Shown: positions 52,266 to 61,804, counted from the first letter of the stretch. The stretch is 64,000 nt of DNA from Castellaniella sp047971665 (GCF_047971665.1 NZ_JBKEAA010000026.1:9040-73039), one strand, 5' to 3'. Numbers and translations: made by a program. The notes: a model not told the origin generated them from the letters alone.

Positions 52266-52922
52266 TTATCGTCTGTTGAGCCTGGCCACCCAGCGGTCGC
52301 CAAACACCTGAAAGACCTGCACCATGATCACCAGGATCACGACCGTGACAGCCATGACATCGCCCTGGTAGCGCTGATAGCCGTAGCGCACCGCCAGATC
52401 GCCCAGGCCGCCGCCGCCGATCACGCCGGACATGGCGGAATAGCCGACCAGCGTGATGGCCGTGACCACGATGGCCGCCAGAATGCCGGTGGTGGCCTCT
52501 GGGAGCAAGGCCCACAGCACCGTCTGCCGGGACGTCGCCCCCATCGCGCGGCACGCCTCGCTCACTCCGGGATCGAGCTCGCGCAATACATTCTCGACCA
52601 GCCGCGCAAAAAAAGGCGCCGCGCTGGCGACCAACGGCGGAATCGACCCCTGCACCCCCAGCGCCGTCCCGGCCACCAGTCGGGAAAACGGGATCATCAC
52701 GATCAGCAGGATCAGGAACGGCACGGAACGCAGCACGTTCACGATGAAGGCGACCGTCTGGTAGACGGCGCGGTTGCTCATGGCCTGCCCCGGGCTGGAC
52801 AGGAACAGCAGCACACCCGCCGGCAAGCCGATCAGCACAGTGAACAACAAGGAAAAGCCGGTCATCAGCAGGGTGTCGATCGTGGCTTCGCCGATCATCG
52901 CCCAGTCCACATTCGCCATCAT
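52266..52922 (-). CDS. metI: Methionine ABC transporter permease
   Basis: 218 aa with five to six hydrophobic segments. SVPFLILLIVMIPFSRLVAGT and the coupling helix ELDPGVSEACRAMGATSRQTVLWALLPEA are the MetI signatures, as is VGYSAMSGVIGGGGLGDLA. It forms the methionine channel. The start ATGATG overlaps the metN stop; metQ follows by 23 bases. Confidence 0.94.
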   Translation of the reverse strand: MMANVDWAMIGEATIDTLLMTGFSLLFTVLIGLPAGVLLFLSSPGQAMSNRAVYQTVAFIVNVLRSVPFLILLIVMIPFSRLVAGTALGVQGSIPPLVASAAPFFARLVENVLRELDPGVSEACRAMGATSRQTVLWALLPEATTGILAAIVVTAITLVGYSAMSGVIGGGGLGDLAVRYGYQRYQGDVMAVTVVILVIMVQVFQVFGDRWVARLNRR

Positions 52923-53932
52923 GGCCGCAACACCTCGTAATCCACGCCGGCCGCATCCAGCGCCGGAATCAATGCCTCCAGCCCTGCCTCGGTTCCTTCG
53001 GCCGCAACGACCAGCTGGCCATAGGGCGTCTCCTTGATCCGTCCCACCGAGCCCTGCAAGATACTCAGATCCAGGCCCAGGTCACGGCTCAGATGGCTCA
53101 ACAGCGGGCTGGCCGTGCGCTCACCCCGAAAGCTCAGGCGCAGCAGACGGCCCGCCACGCCTTGCGCCAGGGTCCGCCAGCCCTCGCCGCCATCCAGGCC
53201 GCTTTCGGACAGCAGCGCCCGCGTCGCGTCATGACGGGGATGCAGAAAGACCTCCAGCACCTGGCCCGCCTCGACGATGCGTCCCCCCTCGATTACCGCC
53301 ACCCGGTCGCAGACCGCGCGGATCACATCCATCCCGTGCGTGATCAGTACGATGGTCAGGCCCAGACGCTGATTGATGTCGCCCAGCAGCCGCAGAATGG
53401 ATTGGGTCGTTTCCGGGTCCAGCGCGGAGGTGGCCTCGTCGCACAGCAGCAGACGCGGCTTGCTGGCGAGCGCCCGGGCGATCCCCACACGCTGGCGCTG
53501 ACCGCCGGACAGCTGCCCCGGATATTTGTGCGCCTGGTCCGCCAGGCCGACCAGGTTCAGGACCTCGCGGGCGCGGGCCTCGCGATCCGCGCGCGGCATG
53601 CCCGACAGGCGCAAGGGAAAGCACACGTTATCCATCACCGTGCGCGAATGCAGCAGATTGAAATGCTGGAACACCATGCCTACCGAGCGCCGGTATTCAC
53701 GCAGTTGCGCCTCGGAAAACGCCGTGATGTCGCGGCCGTCCACCCGCACACTGCCCTCGGTGGGACGCTCCAGCAGATTGAGCATGCGGATCAACGTGCT
53801 CTTGCCGGCGCCCGAACGGCCGATGATGCCGAACACCTCGCCTTCACGGATGTTCAGATCGACATCGGCGAGCGCATGCACCGCCCGGCCTGCGGATGGA
53901 TATGTCTTACGGATGTTCTCGAGATCGATCAA
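52919..53932 (-). CDS. metN: Methionine ABC transporter ATP-binding protein
   Basis: 337 aa. The ATPase domain (about 1-240) has GRSGAGKST, FQHFNLLHSRT, LSGGQRQR and LLCDEATSALDPE; then the C2/NIL regulatory domain (about 255-337), which binds methionine and slows uptake when it is plentiful. First gene of metN-metI-metQ. No SAM riboswitch-like structure was seen in the upstream 130 bases; a dyad at 54020-54037 may be a regulator site. Confidence 0.95.
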   Translation of the reverse strand: MIDLENIRKTYPSAGRAVHALADVDLNIREGEVFGIIGRSGAGKSTLIRMLNLLERPTEGSVRVDGRDITAFSEAQLREYRRSVGMVFQHFNLLHSRTVMDNVCFPLRLSGMPRADREARAREVLNLVGLADQAHKYPGQLSGGQRQRVGIARALASKPRLLLCDEATSALDPETTQSILRLLGDINQRLGLTIVLITHGMDVIRAVCDRVAVIEGGRIVEAGQVLEVFLHPRHDATRALLSESGLDGGEGWRTLAQGVAGRLLRLSFRGERTASPLLSHLSRDLGLDLSILQGSVGRIKETPYGQLVVAAEGTEAGLEALIPALDAAGVDYEVLRP

Positions 53933-54019
53933 GATGCACGGTCACTGAAAATGCCCCACAAGGCGCTCGAGATGCCTGGGCATCCAGGCCTTGCATGTCA
54001 AGGCCCGGAAATAAAAGAA

Positions 54020-54037
54020 TTCCGGATCTACGGAATG
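54020..54037. promoter_or_regulatory. Palindrome upstream of metN
   Basis: ATTCCG-N6-CGGAAT, 88 bases before the metN ATG in an AT-rich patch. A regulator of methionine uptake could bind here; the sequence does not match a motif I know. Confidence 0.4.
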
Positions 54038-54062
54038 AGAATCAGGAATTTACCATGCCGAC

Positions 54063-54424
54063 TTGATCGAATCCGCCACTAGCAAATTACTTCTGATGAT
54101 ATGGAATGAGGCCATTCGACCGGAACCACCGCGCCACGCATGACACCGAGTGTCCCCTGGACACGTCGCGCAGCCCGCTCAACACATCGCGCTGTCCTCT
54201 CGGGCACATCGCGCTGCCGCCTGGAACACATCTCATCCGCACAAACACGGATTCACACTCGCAGGCACACATCGCAGAATAAATTGCGGGTGGTCGGCCT
54301 CGGGACCCGCGCCAGAACGACGATGCCCAGACGGACGCGGTCACGCCTTGGACACTGCCGCGTCCTGAAAACACGACGCCCCCCGGGAGGGAGGCGCCAT
54401 GAACATGACAATGCGAAGTAATTC
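54063..54424. other. Gene-poor interval between metN and tRNA-Lys, with imperfect tandem repeats
   Basis: About 360 bases with no convincing gene; frames on both strands are Arg- or Cys-rich with no family look. Positions about 54161-54240 hold four imperfect copies of a 21-22 bp unit with core ACACATCGCGCTG (starts near 54161, 54182, 54204 and 54226, the last most diverged). The tRNA terminator is at the right end. It may be a degenerate remnant. Confidence 0.55.
54369..54393 (-). terminator. Terminator-like hairpin after tRNA-Lys
   Basis: Leftward GCGCCTCCC pairs with GGGGGGCGT (two wobble pairs), then CGTGTTTTC. Located about 30 bases beyond the tRNA 3' end. The U run is short. Confidence 0.6.
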
Positions 54425-54500
54425 TGGTGGGTCGTGCGCGGCTCGAACGCGCGACCAACGGATTAAAAGTCCGGTGCTCTACCAACTGAGCTAACGACCC
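54425..54500 (-). tRNA. tRNA-Lys (UUU)
   Basis: 76 nt including the encoded CCA. Acceptor GGGTCGT pairs with ACGACCC; D-arm AGCTCAGTTGGTAGAGC; anticodon loop CTTTTAA gives anticodon UUU (Lys AAA/AAG); T-arm GCGCGTTCGAGCCGCGC. It has its own promoter and no adjacent tRNA. No attachment-site duplication was seen on either side. Confidence 0.98.
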
Positions 54501-54512
54501 ACGAAGCCCTAG

Positions 54513-54541
54513 ATTTTGACATTACATGAATTGAGCGTCAA
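54513..54541 (-). promoter_or_regulatory. tRNA-Lys promoter
   Basis: Leftward -35 TTGACG (54541-54536), spacer 17, -10 CAAAAT (54518-54513). Transcription would start about 7 bases before the tRNA 5' end. Confidence 0.75.
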
Positions 54542-54582
54542 GCAACCCGGCCCAAAGAACAGGAAACCACGAGAAACCCGTC

Positions 54583-55389
54583 ATGTCCGCACCGACCCCC
54601 CGCCCCTCCCTGCGGCTGCATATCCTGTCCGACCTGCACCTCAGCCAGCAAGGCCTGGAGTTGCCTGACGTCCAGGCGGATGTCACCATCCTGGCAGGCG
54701 ACATCGCCCGGCCTCGCACCGCGATGTACTGGGCAAGCCGGATTCCCCGCCCCGTGCTGTATGTGCCGGGCAACCATGAATACTACGGGGGGACCATCCC
54801 CGCCGTCCGCACGACGCTGGCCGAGGAGGCCCGGATTCACAGTATCCAGTTGCTGGATCAGCAGACCGTGGAAATCAACAGCGTGCGCTTTCTGGGCACC
54901 ACGCTGTGGACGGATTTCGAGCTGTTCGGCGCCGAACTGCGCGATCTGGCCATGGAGCGCACCGCGGAATTCATGCGTGATTTCCAGCTCATCGGCAACG
55001 GCGACGGCTCGCGCTTCACCCCCCAGGACGCCGCCGCCCTGTTTCAGGCGCAATACGACTGGCTGGACACTCAGCTCGATACGCCTCATCCGGGACCGAC
55101 CGTGGTCATCACGCACCACGCACCCAATATGCGCAGCGTGCACCCACGTTTCGCCGAGTCGCTCATCAGCGCAGGATTCGTGTCCGAATGCGCCAGCCTG
55201 CTGGGCCGGGCCGATCTCTGGATTCACGGCCACACGCACGACAGCTTCGACTACTCGGTGTACGGGGCCCGGGTCATCTGCAATCCACGCGGCTACTGCC
55301 GCGACGGCGTCAACGAGAACCCGGATTTCGACCCTGGCCTGTGCATCGACGTACCCCGCCGCGCCGAGGCGCTGCAAACGGTTGTGTAA
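54583..55389 (+). CDS. Calcineurin-like metallophosphoesterase
   Basis: 268 aa. All five metal-ligand blocks are present in order: ILSDLHL, LAGDI, PGNHEYY, VITHHAP and HGHTHDS. The family hydrolyses phosphomono- or diesters with two metal ions; the substrate of this soluble branch is not known. It is convergent with the GH31 gene, whose stop is 11 bases away. Confidence 0.9.
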   Translation: MSAPTPRPSLRLHILSDLHLSQQGLELPDVQADVTILAGDIARPRTAMYWASRIPRPVLYVPGNHEYYGGTIPAVRTTLAEEARIHSIQLLDQQTVEINSVRFLGTTLWTDFELFGAELRDLAMERTAEFMRDFQLIGNGDGSRFTPQDAAALFQAQYDWLDTQLDTPHPGPTVVITHHAPNMRSVHPRFAESLISAGFVSECASLLGRADLWIHGHTHDSFDYSVYGARVICNPRGYCRDGVNENPDFDPGLCIDVPRRAEALQTVV

Positions 55390-55399
55390 AGACCGGTCT

Positions 55400-57613
55400 T
55401 TACCTTGCCCGCGAGATCCGCACCTCGGCGCCGCGCCGCTTGACCTCCAGGCCCTCGGACGGCAGGATGCGCAGGCCTTCCAGGCCCTTGATGTAGCTGG
55501 ATCCCTGCATCTGCATGACGCGGATCTTGTTGCGCATGACCACCGGGTTGTGCTCCGGCATGCCGAACATCCAGACCTCGTCCAGAATCCGCGCCGAATT
55601 GATCTCACCGGTGTGCTGGGCTGCCGGGCCCAGGCACAACATGTAGCCCTCGCGACCGAACACCGGCAGCGTATCCAGGCCCGGGCGCACCGTCCAGCGT
55701 GTGCCACCCTCGTAGCGCCAGCCCGTATTCAGATCCCACCAGGCATCCCCCTCTGGCAGATAGACCTCGGTCACCCCGCCGGCCTGCATGACCGGCGCCA
55801 CCAGCAGCGCGGGTCCCAGCAAATATTGCGTATCCCAGACATGCGCGTCGGCGTCATCGGGATACGCCTGCGCCATCGACCGTTGCACCGGCAAGCCGGT
55901 GCGCACAGCGTCGTCGATGATGCCGGCCACATAAGGCAGCAAACGGTAGCGCCATTGCAGCCAATGGGCGATCAAGGCACGGACATCGCCGTCAAAGGCA
56001 TCGGGCATCAGCGCCGGCAGCCCCTGGAAGCTAAAATTGGCGGAAAACACCCCCATCGCCAGCCAGCGCAGATACAGCTCGGGTGTCATGGCGCCCGTTG
56101 CGCGCTCGGCATTGCCCAGACGATGGGTCTGTACCGCCACGCCGCTGTTGCCGACCGACAGGGCTGCCTTCAGCGTGGCCGCATAGCCCGCCCAGTCATT
56201 GTCCACCGCCGGCCCCTGTTGCCAGGCAAAGCGCTGCACGCCGGGGAACAGATCGCGGCTGAGCATGACGCCTTCCTGGGGTGTGCGCGGGCCGGCGACG
56301 GCGTCGAACAGCGCGCGGCGCGCCAGATGGGGATAGGCCGTGCGCAACACCGCGCCGGTTTCGCCCCCCCGGGCCTCGACCCCGTCCGGGAAAGCAAATT
56401 GTCCCTGGCAGACGGGTGCGGCCAGGCCTTCTTCCACGGCCTGCAGATGACGCTCCGTCCACAGGCGCGCCACGTCCTTGTGCGTCAGGTCCAGCAGCCC
56501 GAACGGCCGCCCGCCAGACGCCGCCGTGCCGGAACAGATCCAGGGGTCGCCTTCGGCATCGCACAGCAGCCAGCCCCGGTCCTCCCATTCCTCGAACAGC
56601 GGCGTTCCCTGCAAAACCCCGGGCAGGCAGGAACCCGCCAGATGAATGTCGAGCGCCGCGGCCGCCGTCGCGAAAGCGCGCCAGTCGGAAATGCGATCGG
56701 CCCACTCAAAGACCGGCTTGTCCGTCTGAAAACCCAGGATGGCGGGCTCGGCCAGCACCAGCGCATCGAGCGCCATGCCCTGCGCGCGCAGACTGCGGAT
56801 CTGCTGCAGGCTGGACTCGGCGGACTGGCCGCACGCCTGCTCCAGCCAGACCCCCATGGGCCAGAGACTGGGCTGACCGGCGCGGCCGGTCAGGGCCGTG
56901 TACTGGTTGAGGATTTCCGATGGATCGCCGACGAACAGAAACAGGTCCAGCCCCACGCCTCGCGCCCGAACGGCATACGTGCCGTCCGTGAGGTCGTGCA
57001 CCAGATGATCCAGCGTATTGATGTGCGCCCCCCAGCCGCGCGGGCTCCAGGCCAGCGGCAGGCTGCGGTCGGCCGATCGGTCGGATTCCAGTCGAACGCC
57101 CCGACGGTCCAGGTCGCCGAGAGATTCTCCCAGGCCATACAGCCCCTCGTCAGGCGCCAGCGTCCAGGTCATGGACCAACGGCCTTGAGCCCCCTCGCCG
57201 GATGCGTCGATCGGCAACCGGGCCTGCGCCACACACTGATCGTTTCGATACAGTCGCAGACTGGCGTCAGGGCCGCCGACCTCCAGGACGACGTCGCCCT
57301 GAGTCAGTCGCCAACCGCCCGCATCCAGGGCCTGACAGCTCATTTCTCCGACGGGCTCCTGGCGGGCCAGCAACATATCGGCCTGGCGCTGCGCGCGCAG
57401 CGTCGGCTTGCCGGGTTCCAGCCAGGCGCGCGGACCGCAGCGCAGCCGGAATACGCCGGGGGCATGCGCCTCGATCCGCAGGCGCCATTGATCGGTATGG
57501 AACACCCATTCGACACAAGAGGGTGTCGTAACGGCCGGGGGGGTCTCGAAAACTTGATCCGCCAATTCGATGGTGGGCGACACAGCGTGATCCTCTGGGA
57601 AATTTACCCGCAT
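55400..57613 (-). CDS. Glycoside hydrolase family 31-like protein, divergent active site
   Basis: 737 aa with GH31 layout: N-terminal beta-sandwich (about 15-240, GLYGLGESLGDLDRRG), catalytic barrel (about 245-590), and C-terminal beta domains (WDTQYLLGPALLVAPVMQAGGVTEVYLP). No signal peptide, so cytoplasmic. The nucleophile block (about 401-413) reads CQGQFAFPDGVE, where Asp410-x2-Glu413 may keep the usual DxxE. The acid/base block, normally WxGDN, reads AWQQGPAVDNDW (463-474) with no Asp at the usual spacing before Trp474. Alpha-glucosidase or xylosidase activity is therefore doubtful. A GTG at 57583 with AGAGGA before it is an alternative start. Confidence 0.8.
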   Translation of the reverse strand: MRVNFPEDHAVSPTIELADQVFETPPAVTTPSCVEWVFHTDQWRLRIEAHAPGVFRLRCGPRAWLEPGKPTLRAQRQADMLLARQEPVGEMSCQALDAGGWRLTQGDVVLEVGGPDASLRLYRNDQCVAQARLPIDASGEGAQGRWSMTWTLAPDEGLYGLGESLGDLDRRGVRLESDRSADRSLPLAWSPRGWGAHINTLDHLVHDLTDGTYAVRARGVGLDLFLFVGDPSEILNQYTALTGRAGQPSLWPMGVWLEQACGQSAESSLQQIRSLRAQGMALDALVLAEPAILGFQTDKPVFEWADRISDWRAFATAAAALDIHLAGSCLPGVLQGTPLFEEWEDRGWLLCDAEGDPWICSGTAASGGRPFGLLDLTHKDVARLWTERHLQAVEEGLAAPVCQGQFAFPDGVEARGGETGAVLRTAYPHLARRALFDAVAGPRTPQEGVMLSRDLFPGVQRFAWQQGPAVDNDWAGYAATLKAALSVGNSGVAVQTHRLGNAERATGAMTPELYLRWLAMGVFSANFSFQGLPALMPDAFDGDVRALIAHWLQWRYRLLPYVAGIIDDAVRTGLPVQRSMAQAYPDDADAHVWDTQYLLGPALLVAPVMQAGGVTEVYLPEGDAWWDLNTGWRYEGGTRWTVRPGLDTLPVFGREGYMLCLGPAAQHTGEINSARILDEVWMFGMPEHNPVVMRNKIRVMQMQGSSYIKGLEGLRILPSEGLEVKRRGAEVRISRAR

Positions 57614-57782
57614 GAGTCTTGCAAAAGACGTTATTCTGACGGATTTGAGCCATAAAATAAAATCCTGGCGCTGAAACCGGCGGATGGTCGATGGCAGGCG
57701 CCCCGATCAGACGGCTCGCACCGCCCCGTTCCACCCTATTCGAGGGCTTTCCCCCCAGGATGCCGGCGGCTGACGGGACGGA

Positions 57783-59642
57783 TCAGCGCAGACCGATCCG
57801 CCGGGCCAATTCGCGCTCGACGGGCACAGGATCACCGTCCATCCACGCGCCGATCAGCTCTCCGGCCAGGGCGGACCAGGTCAGGCCGCGCGACCCATAG
57901 GCGCACGCCAGCCACAGCCCCGGACGGCCCGGCGCCGCGCCGATCAGCGGCAGGTGATCGCGCGTGGCCGTCCGCCAGCCGGCCCACCCGGCCGCCTCCC
58001 CTTGCCCCAGCCAGGGGATCCCCTGCGCATCGACCCAGCCCCGCACCCGCGCCAGGATGTCCTGATGACCCGCCTCATCCGCGACCGCTTCGGACACATC
58101 GGGCCGATAGGTGCTGCCCGCCACGCCCCAGCCATGCCGTGGCGGCATGCAGTAGCCGCGCCCGGACAGAACGCAATGCGGCACGGTGGACGCTGCCGAC
58201 GGATACAGGCTGACCTGACCCGCGAGGGGCGTGAGCCCCGACAGGACAGGCAGATGCCCGATGGGCATGACCCCGGCCAGCAGGGTCCTGGCATGCAGCG
58301 CGTTGGCCAGGACGACCTGATCCGCCCTCCCCAGTTCCTGTCCATCGGTGCCGCGCAGGGACCAGCCGCCGTCCGTCATCGGCGCCAGTGCGCCGACCGC
58401 CGCGGCCCGGCGCGTCACCCCGGGCAGACACAGCAAGGCGGCAAGCAGCTCGCCCGGGCAGACCCGCATGGCGCGAGGAAACCAGAGCCCCCCCCAGGGC
58501 ACACCGACACCGGCCTGAACCCCGGCCTGGGCGGCATCGAGCCACCGGACCCAGTTTTCCGGGAACGCCAGGCGCATCAATGCCTGACGCTGCCCCTCGG
58601 CCTGCGCCTGCGACCGGGCGCAGACCAGGCCCCCGCACGCGGCGGGTCGGGCAGCCTCGTCCAGCCCCTGCCAGCGCATCTGCGCCAGCGCCAGCCCGAC
58701 ACGGCTCAGCCGCGAGCGCGTATCGTCGTCCGGACTGAGCGCGGGCACCAGCGCGCCTGCCCCCCGGCGGCGCAACGCGGGATCGACGTCCAGGGCGCAC
58801 TGCGGGTCCCAGACCTCGACCTCATGACCGCGGCCCGCCAGGGCCTGCGCCACCCCGGCACCCGCCATGCCCGCCCCCACCACGGCCACCCGGCGGCGAA
58901 CGACTGCGGGCGAGGTGGAACCCAGACCGGAGCGCAAGACCGCCACCGTCATGTCGCGCTTGCCCGCGATGCCCGGCACCTTGTCGACCAGGAACCCGGC
59001 ATCGCGCAGATCGCGCCGCACCTGACCGGCCGCGCACCAGGTGGCGGCCGTGGCGCCCGCCACCGCCAGACGCCGCAACTGGCCGAAGACGGCAGGCGAC
59101 CACATGTCCGGATTGACCCGGGGCGCAAAGCCATCCAGAAAAAAGGCGTCCACATGCGCCTCGGCCTGCCGGGCCAGGCGGCGGATATCGCCGAACAGCA
59201 GTGTCAGCGTGACCTGGCCGCCCTGCAATTCCAGCCGGTGAACGCCCGGCAGCAGATCGGGCCAGCGCGCGGCCAGTTCTCCGGCCAGGGGCTGGTGATC
59301 ATCGGGCAAGCGGTGCCAGATGCGCCGCAAATCGTCCACGGCAAAAGGATGCGCCTCGAAGGCCAGGTAATGCAGCCGGCCGCTGCGTTGCGGATCATCG
59401 AGCCAGGCGCGCCACGCCGCCAGGAAATTGTGCCCCAACCCGAACCCGGTCTCGGCAATCGTGAAAGCCGATCGATGGCGCCAGCGTTCGGGCAGGCCAT
59501 TGCCCCGCAGAAAGACATGCCACGCCTGCGGCAGCGCGCCGGCCTCGCCGTGATAGAGATCCCCGTACACCGGACTGCGCGGCACCCCGCGCGCATCTTC
59601 ATGCCAAGCGGCGGGTTTCAGAATTTCATACTTGTCAGACAT
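57783..59642 (-). CDS. mnmC: Bifunctional tRNA mnm5s2U biosynthesis protein MnmC
   Basis: 619 aa. The N-terminal methyltransferase (about 1-240) has TIAETGFGLGHNFLAAW (SAM loop 64-70) and DAFFLDGFAPRVNPDMW. The C-terminal FAD oxidoreductase (from about 250) begins VAVVGAGMAGAGVAQALAGRGHEV and has TRDHLPLIG near the end. It converts cmnm5s2U34 to nm5s2U and then mnm5s2U in tRNA anticodons, including tRNA-Lys(UUU), which is encoded 3 kb away. It is divergent from suhB. Confidence 0.93.
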   Translation of the reverse strand: MSDKYEILKPAAWHEDARGVPRSPVYGDLYHGEAGALPQAWHVFLRGNGLPERWRHRSAFTIAETGFGLGHNFLAAWRAWLDDPQRSGRLHYLAFEAHPFAVDDLRRIWHRLPDDHQPLAGELAARWPDLLPGVHRLELQGGQVTLTLLFGDIRRLARQAEAHVDAFFLDGFAPRVNPDMWSPAVFGQLRRLAVAGATAATWCAAGQVRRDLRDAGFLVDKVPGIAGKRDMTVAVLRSGLGSTSPAVVRRRVAVVGAGMAGAGVAQALAGRGHEVEVWDPQCALDVDPALRRRGAGALVPALSPDDDTRSRLSRVGLALAQMRWQGLDEAARPAACGGLVCARSQAQAEGQRQALMRLAFPENWVRWLDAAQAGVQAGVGVPWGGLWFPRAMRVCPGELLAALLCLPGVTRRAAAVGALAPMTDGGWSLRGTDGQELGRADQVVLANALHARTLLAGVMPIGHLPVLSGLTPLAGQVSLYPSAASTVPHCVLSGRGYCMPPRHGWGVAGSTYRPDVSEAVADEAGHQDILARVRGWVDAQGIPWLGQGEAAGWAGWRTATRDHLPLIGAAPGRPGLWLACAYGSRGLTWSALAGELIGAWMDGDPVPVERELARRIGLR

Positions 59643-59732
59643 ACAGCCGTCCGGTGGTCACGTACAATGGGATGAACCCGCCACGCGGGCCGGCTGGCGG
59701 TCTTGCGGGCGCATCACGGGAATCAGCTCGCC

Positions 59733-60575
59733 ATGCCCAGTTCGCAGCACTTTCTGTCGGCCGACTGCCTGGACGCCGCCGTCACGGCGGCACATGCGGC
59801 AGCCGCCATTCTACAAACCCACGCCATGCGTCGCGCGGATCTCGTGGTCGATCACAAGATGCGCAACGACCTGGTGTCCCAGGCCGATCGCGAGGCCGAG
59901 CAGGCGATCATCGAGATCCTGCGCGAGCGCACACCCGACATCGGCATCCTCGCCGAAGAATCCGGCGGCCAGCGCGGCGCCCGGGCGACCTGGTGCATCG
60001 ATCCGCTGGACGGCACCACCAATTTCATCAGCGGCATTCCCCACTACGCCGTCTCCATCGCCCTGATCGGTCATGAGGGCTGCCGCGCCAGCGGCGGGGA
60101 GCCGCTGCCGCAGGACACGCCGTTGATCGGCGTCGTCTACGACCCGAACCGCGAGGAACTGTTTTCCTCGTTGTACGGCCTGGGCGCCTGGCTCAACGGT
60201 CGCCGCATCCAGTGCTCCGCCACGACGACACTCGATCGGGCCGTGCTGGCCACGGGCTTTCCCTTCCGCGATTTTTCCTTTGAGTCCCGCTACATGCCGA
60301 CCCTGAGCGACGCGATTCACACCACCCGGGGCATCCGCCGCCTGGGCTCGGCCGCGCTGGATCTGGCCTGGACGGCCTGCGGGCGCTACGATGGCTACTG
60401 GGAAATGGGCCTGGCTCCCTGGGACGTGGCCGCCGGCACGGCGCTGGTCCGCGCGGCCGGCGGGGTCTGCGAGGACATCCGTCACCAGGAACCCTGGCCC
60501 GAGGGCGGTTATGTCTACGCCGCCAATCAGCACATCGCCACCGCGCTGGACGACATGATCAACCGACACCCATGA
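59733..60575 (+). CDS. suhB: Inositol-1-monophosphatase family protein
   Basis: 280 aa. Metal-binding motif 1 is AEESGG (Glu75) with WCIDPLDGTTNF (Asp90, Asp93), and motif 2 is the C-terminal GLAPWDVAAGTALVRAAGG. The proteins dephosphorylate inositol phosphates, and SuhB also helps rRNA antitermination. The ATG at 59733 fits the family better than the one at 59703. It overlaps the next gene by four bases (ATGA). Confidence 0.92.
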   Translation: MPSSQHFLSADCLDAAVTAAHAAAAILQTHAMRRADLVVDHKMRNDLVSQADREAEQAIIEILRERTPDIGILAEESGGQRGARATWCIDPLDGTTNFISGIPHYAVSIALIGHEGCRASGGEPLPQDTPLIGVVYDPNREELFSSLYGLGAWLNGRRIQCSATTTLDRAVLATGFPFRDFSFESRYMPTLSDAIHTTRGIRRLGSAALDLAWTACGRYDGYWEMGLAPWDVAAGTALVRAAGGVCEDIRHQEPWPEGGYVYAANQHIATALDDMINRHP

Positions 60576-61804
60576 CACGACAGCTCCTCGACACCCTGGG
60601 CGGCTGGCTGCCCGACCTGACCGACATCCGGCGCGCGATCCACGCCTGGCCCGAACTCGCATTCCAGGAAATCCGCACCGCCGATACCGTGACGCGCCTG
60701 CTGGAATCCTGGGGCATCGAGATTCATCGCGGCCTGGGCGAGACCGGCGTGGTGGGCCGCATCACCGGGCGCGGGCCGGGCCGGTCTATCGGTCTGCGGG
60801 CCGACATGGACGCCCTGCCCATGCCGGAAAACAATACCTTCCCCCACGCCAGCCGCAACCCGGGCGCCATGCACGCCTGCGGCCATGACGGCCACACCGC
60901 CATGCTGCTGGCCGCCGCCCGCTATCTGGCCGGGCACCGCGACTTCGACGGCACCGTTTATGTGATCTTCCAACCCGCCGAAGAAGCCGGCGGCGGGGCG
61001 CATCGCATGATCGAGGACGGCCTGTTCGCACAATTCCCCATGGATGCCGTATTCGGCATGCACAACTGGCCGGGCCTGCCCGCAGGCACATTCGGCCTGA
61101 CCGACGGCCCCATCATGGCGTCGAGCAGCACCTTCGAGATCACCCTGCGGGGCCGGGGCGCCCACGGCGCCATGCCCCACCTGGGCGTGGATCCCGTGGT
61201 CGCCGCCGCCCAGCTCACCCTCGCGTTCCAGACGATCCTGACGCGCAACCTGGACCCCCTGGAATCCGGCGTCATCAGCGTGACCCAGATCCACGCCGGA
61301 TCGGCCGACAACGTGATCCCCGATCAGGCTGTGATCCGCGGGACGGTGCGGACGCTGACGCAAGGCACGCTGGACCTGATCGAGACCCGCATGCGGGATC
61401 TGACCGGTCCGCTCGCACAGGCGCTGCGCTGCGAGGCGGATTTTCATTTCCATCGCGAATACCCGGCCACCATCAACCATCCCGAGCAAGCCGCCCTCTG
61501 CGCCCAGGTCATGACCGAACTGGTCGGCGCCGACAGGGTCAATGCCCAGGTACAGCCCTCCATGGGCGCGGAGGATTTCGCCTTCATGCTGCAGGCCCTG
61601 CCCGGATGCTATGTCTGGATCGGCAACGGCACGGGCGATCACCGCACGACGGGCCACGGCCTGGGCCCCTGCACCCTGCACAACGGCAGCTACGATTTCA
61701 ACGACGAGATCATTCCACTCGGGGCGGCCTACTGGGTGCTGCTGTCGCAACGCTTTCTCGACCAGGGCCTGCCCGCACGAATCAGGACGTCACGATCTCC
61801 TTGA
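60572..61804 (+). CDS. M20 family metallo-amidohydrolase
   Basis: 410 aa. Two-domain M20D peptidase/amidohydrolase (hippurate hydrolase, IAA-amino acid hydrolase type): HAWPELAFQEIRTADTV, ADMDALPM, metal-site HACGHDGHTAMLL, PAEEAGGGAHRMIEDG and MGAEDFAFM. It hydrolyses N-acyl amino acids or similar amides; substrate unknown. Its start overlaps suhB. Confidence 0.92.
   Translation: MTRQLLDTLGGWLPDLTDIRRAIHAWPELAFQEIRTADTVTRLLESWGIEIHRGLGETGVVGRITGRGPGRSIGLRADMDALPMPENNTFPHASRNPGAMHACGHDGHTAMLLAAARYLAGHRDFDGTVYVIFQPAEEAGGGAHRMIEDGLFAQFPMDAVFGMHNWPGLPAGTFGLTDGPIMASSSTFEITLRGRGAHGAMPHLGVDPVVAAAQLTLAFQTILTRNLDPLESGVISVTQIHAGSADNVIPDQAVIRGTVRTLTQGTLDLIETRMRDLTGPLAQALRCEADFHFHREYPATINHPEQAALCAQVMTELVGADRVNAQVQPSMGAEDFAFMLQALPGCYVWIGNGTGDHRTTGHGLGPCTLHNGSYDFNDEIIPLGAAYWVLLSQRFLDQGLPARIRTSRSP

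Noticed and set aside
53933..54063. SAM riboswitch upstream of metN
   Set aside because: I looked for the stems and conserved core of SAM-type riboswitches and saw only a short dyad; nothing resembles an aptamer.
54087..54485. ORF on the minus strand between metN and tRNA-Lys
   Set aside because: It runs into the tRNA gene, has Cys/Arg/Ser-rich composition driven by the short repeats and lacks a ribosome-binding site.
54680..57655. 991-codon open frame on the plus strand across the metallophosphoesterase and GH31 genes
   Set aside because: It is out of phase with the metallophosphoesterase and antisense to GH31; no family features.
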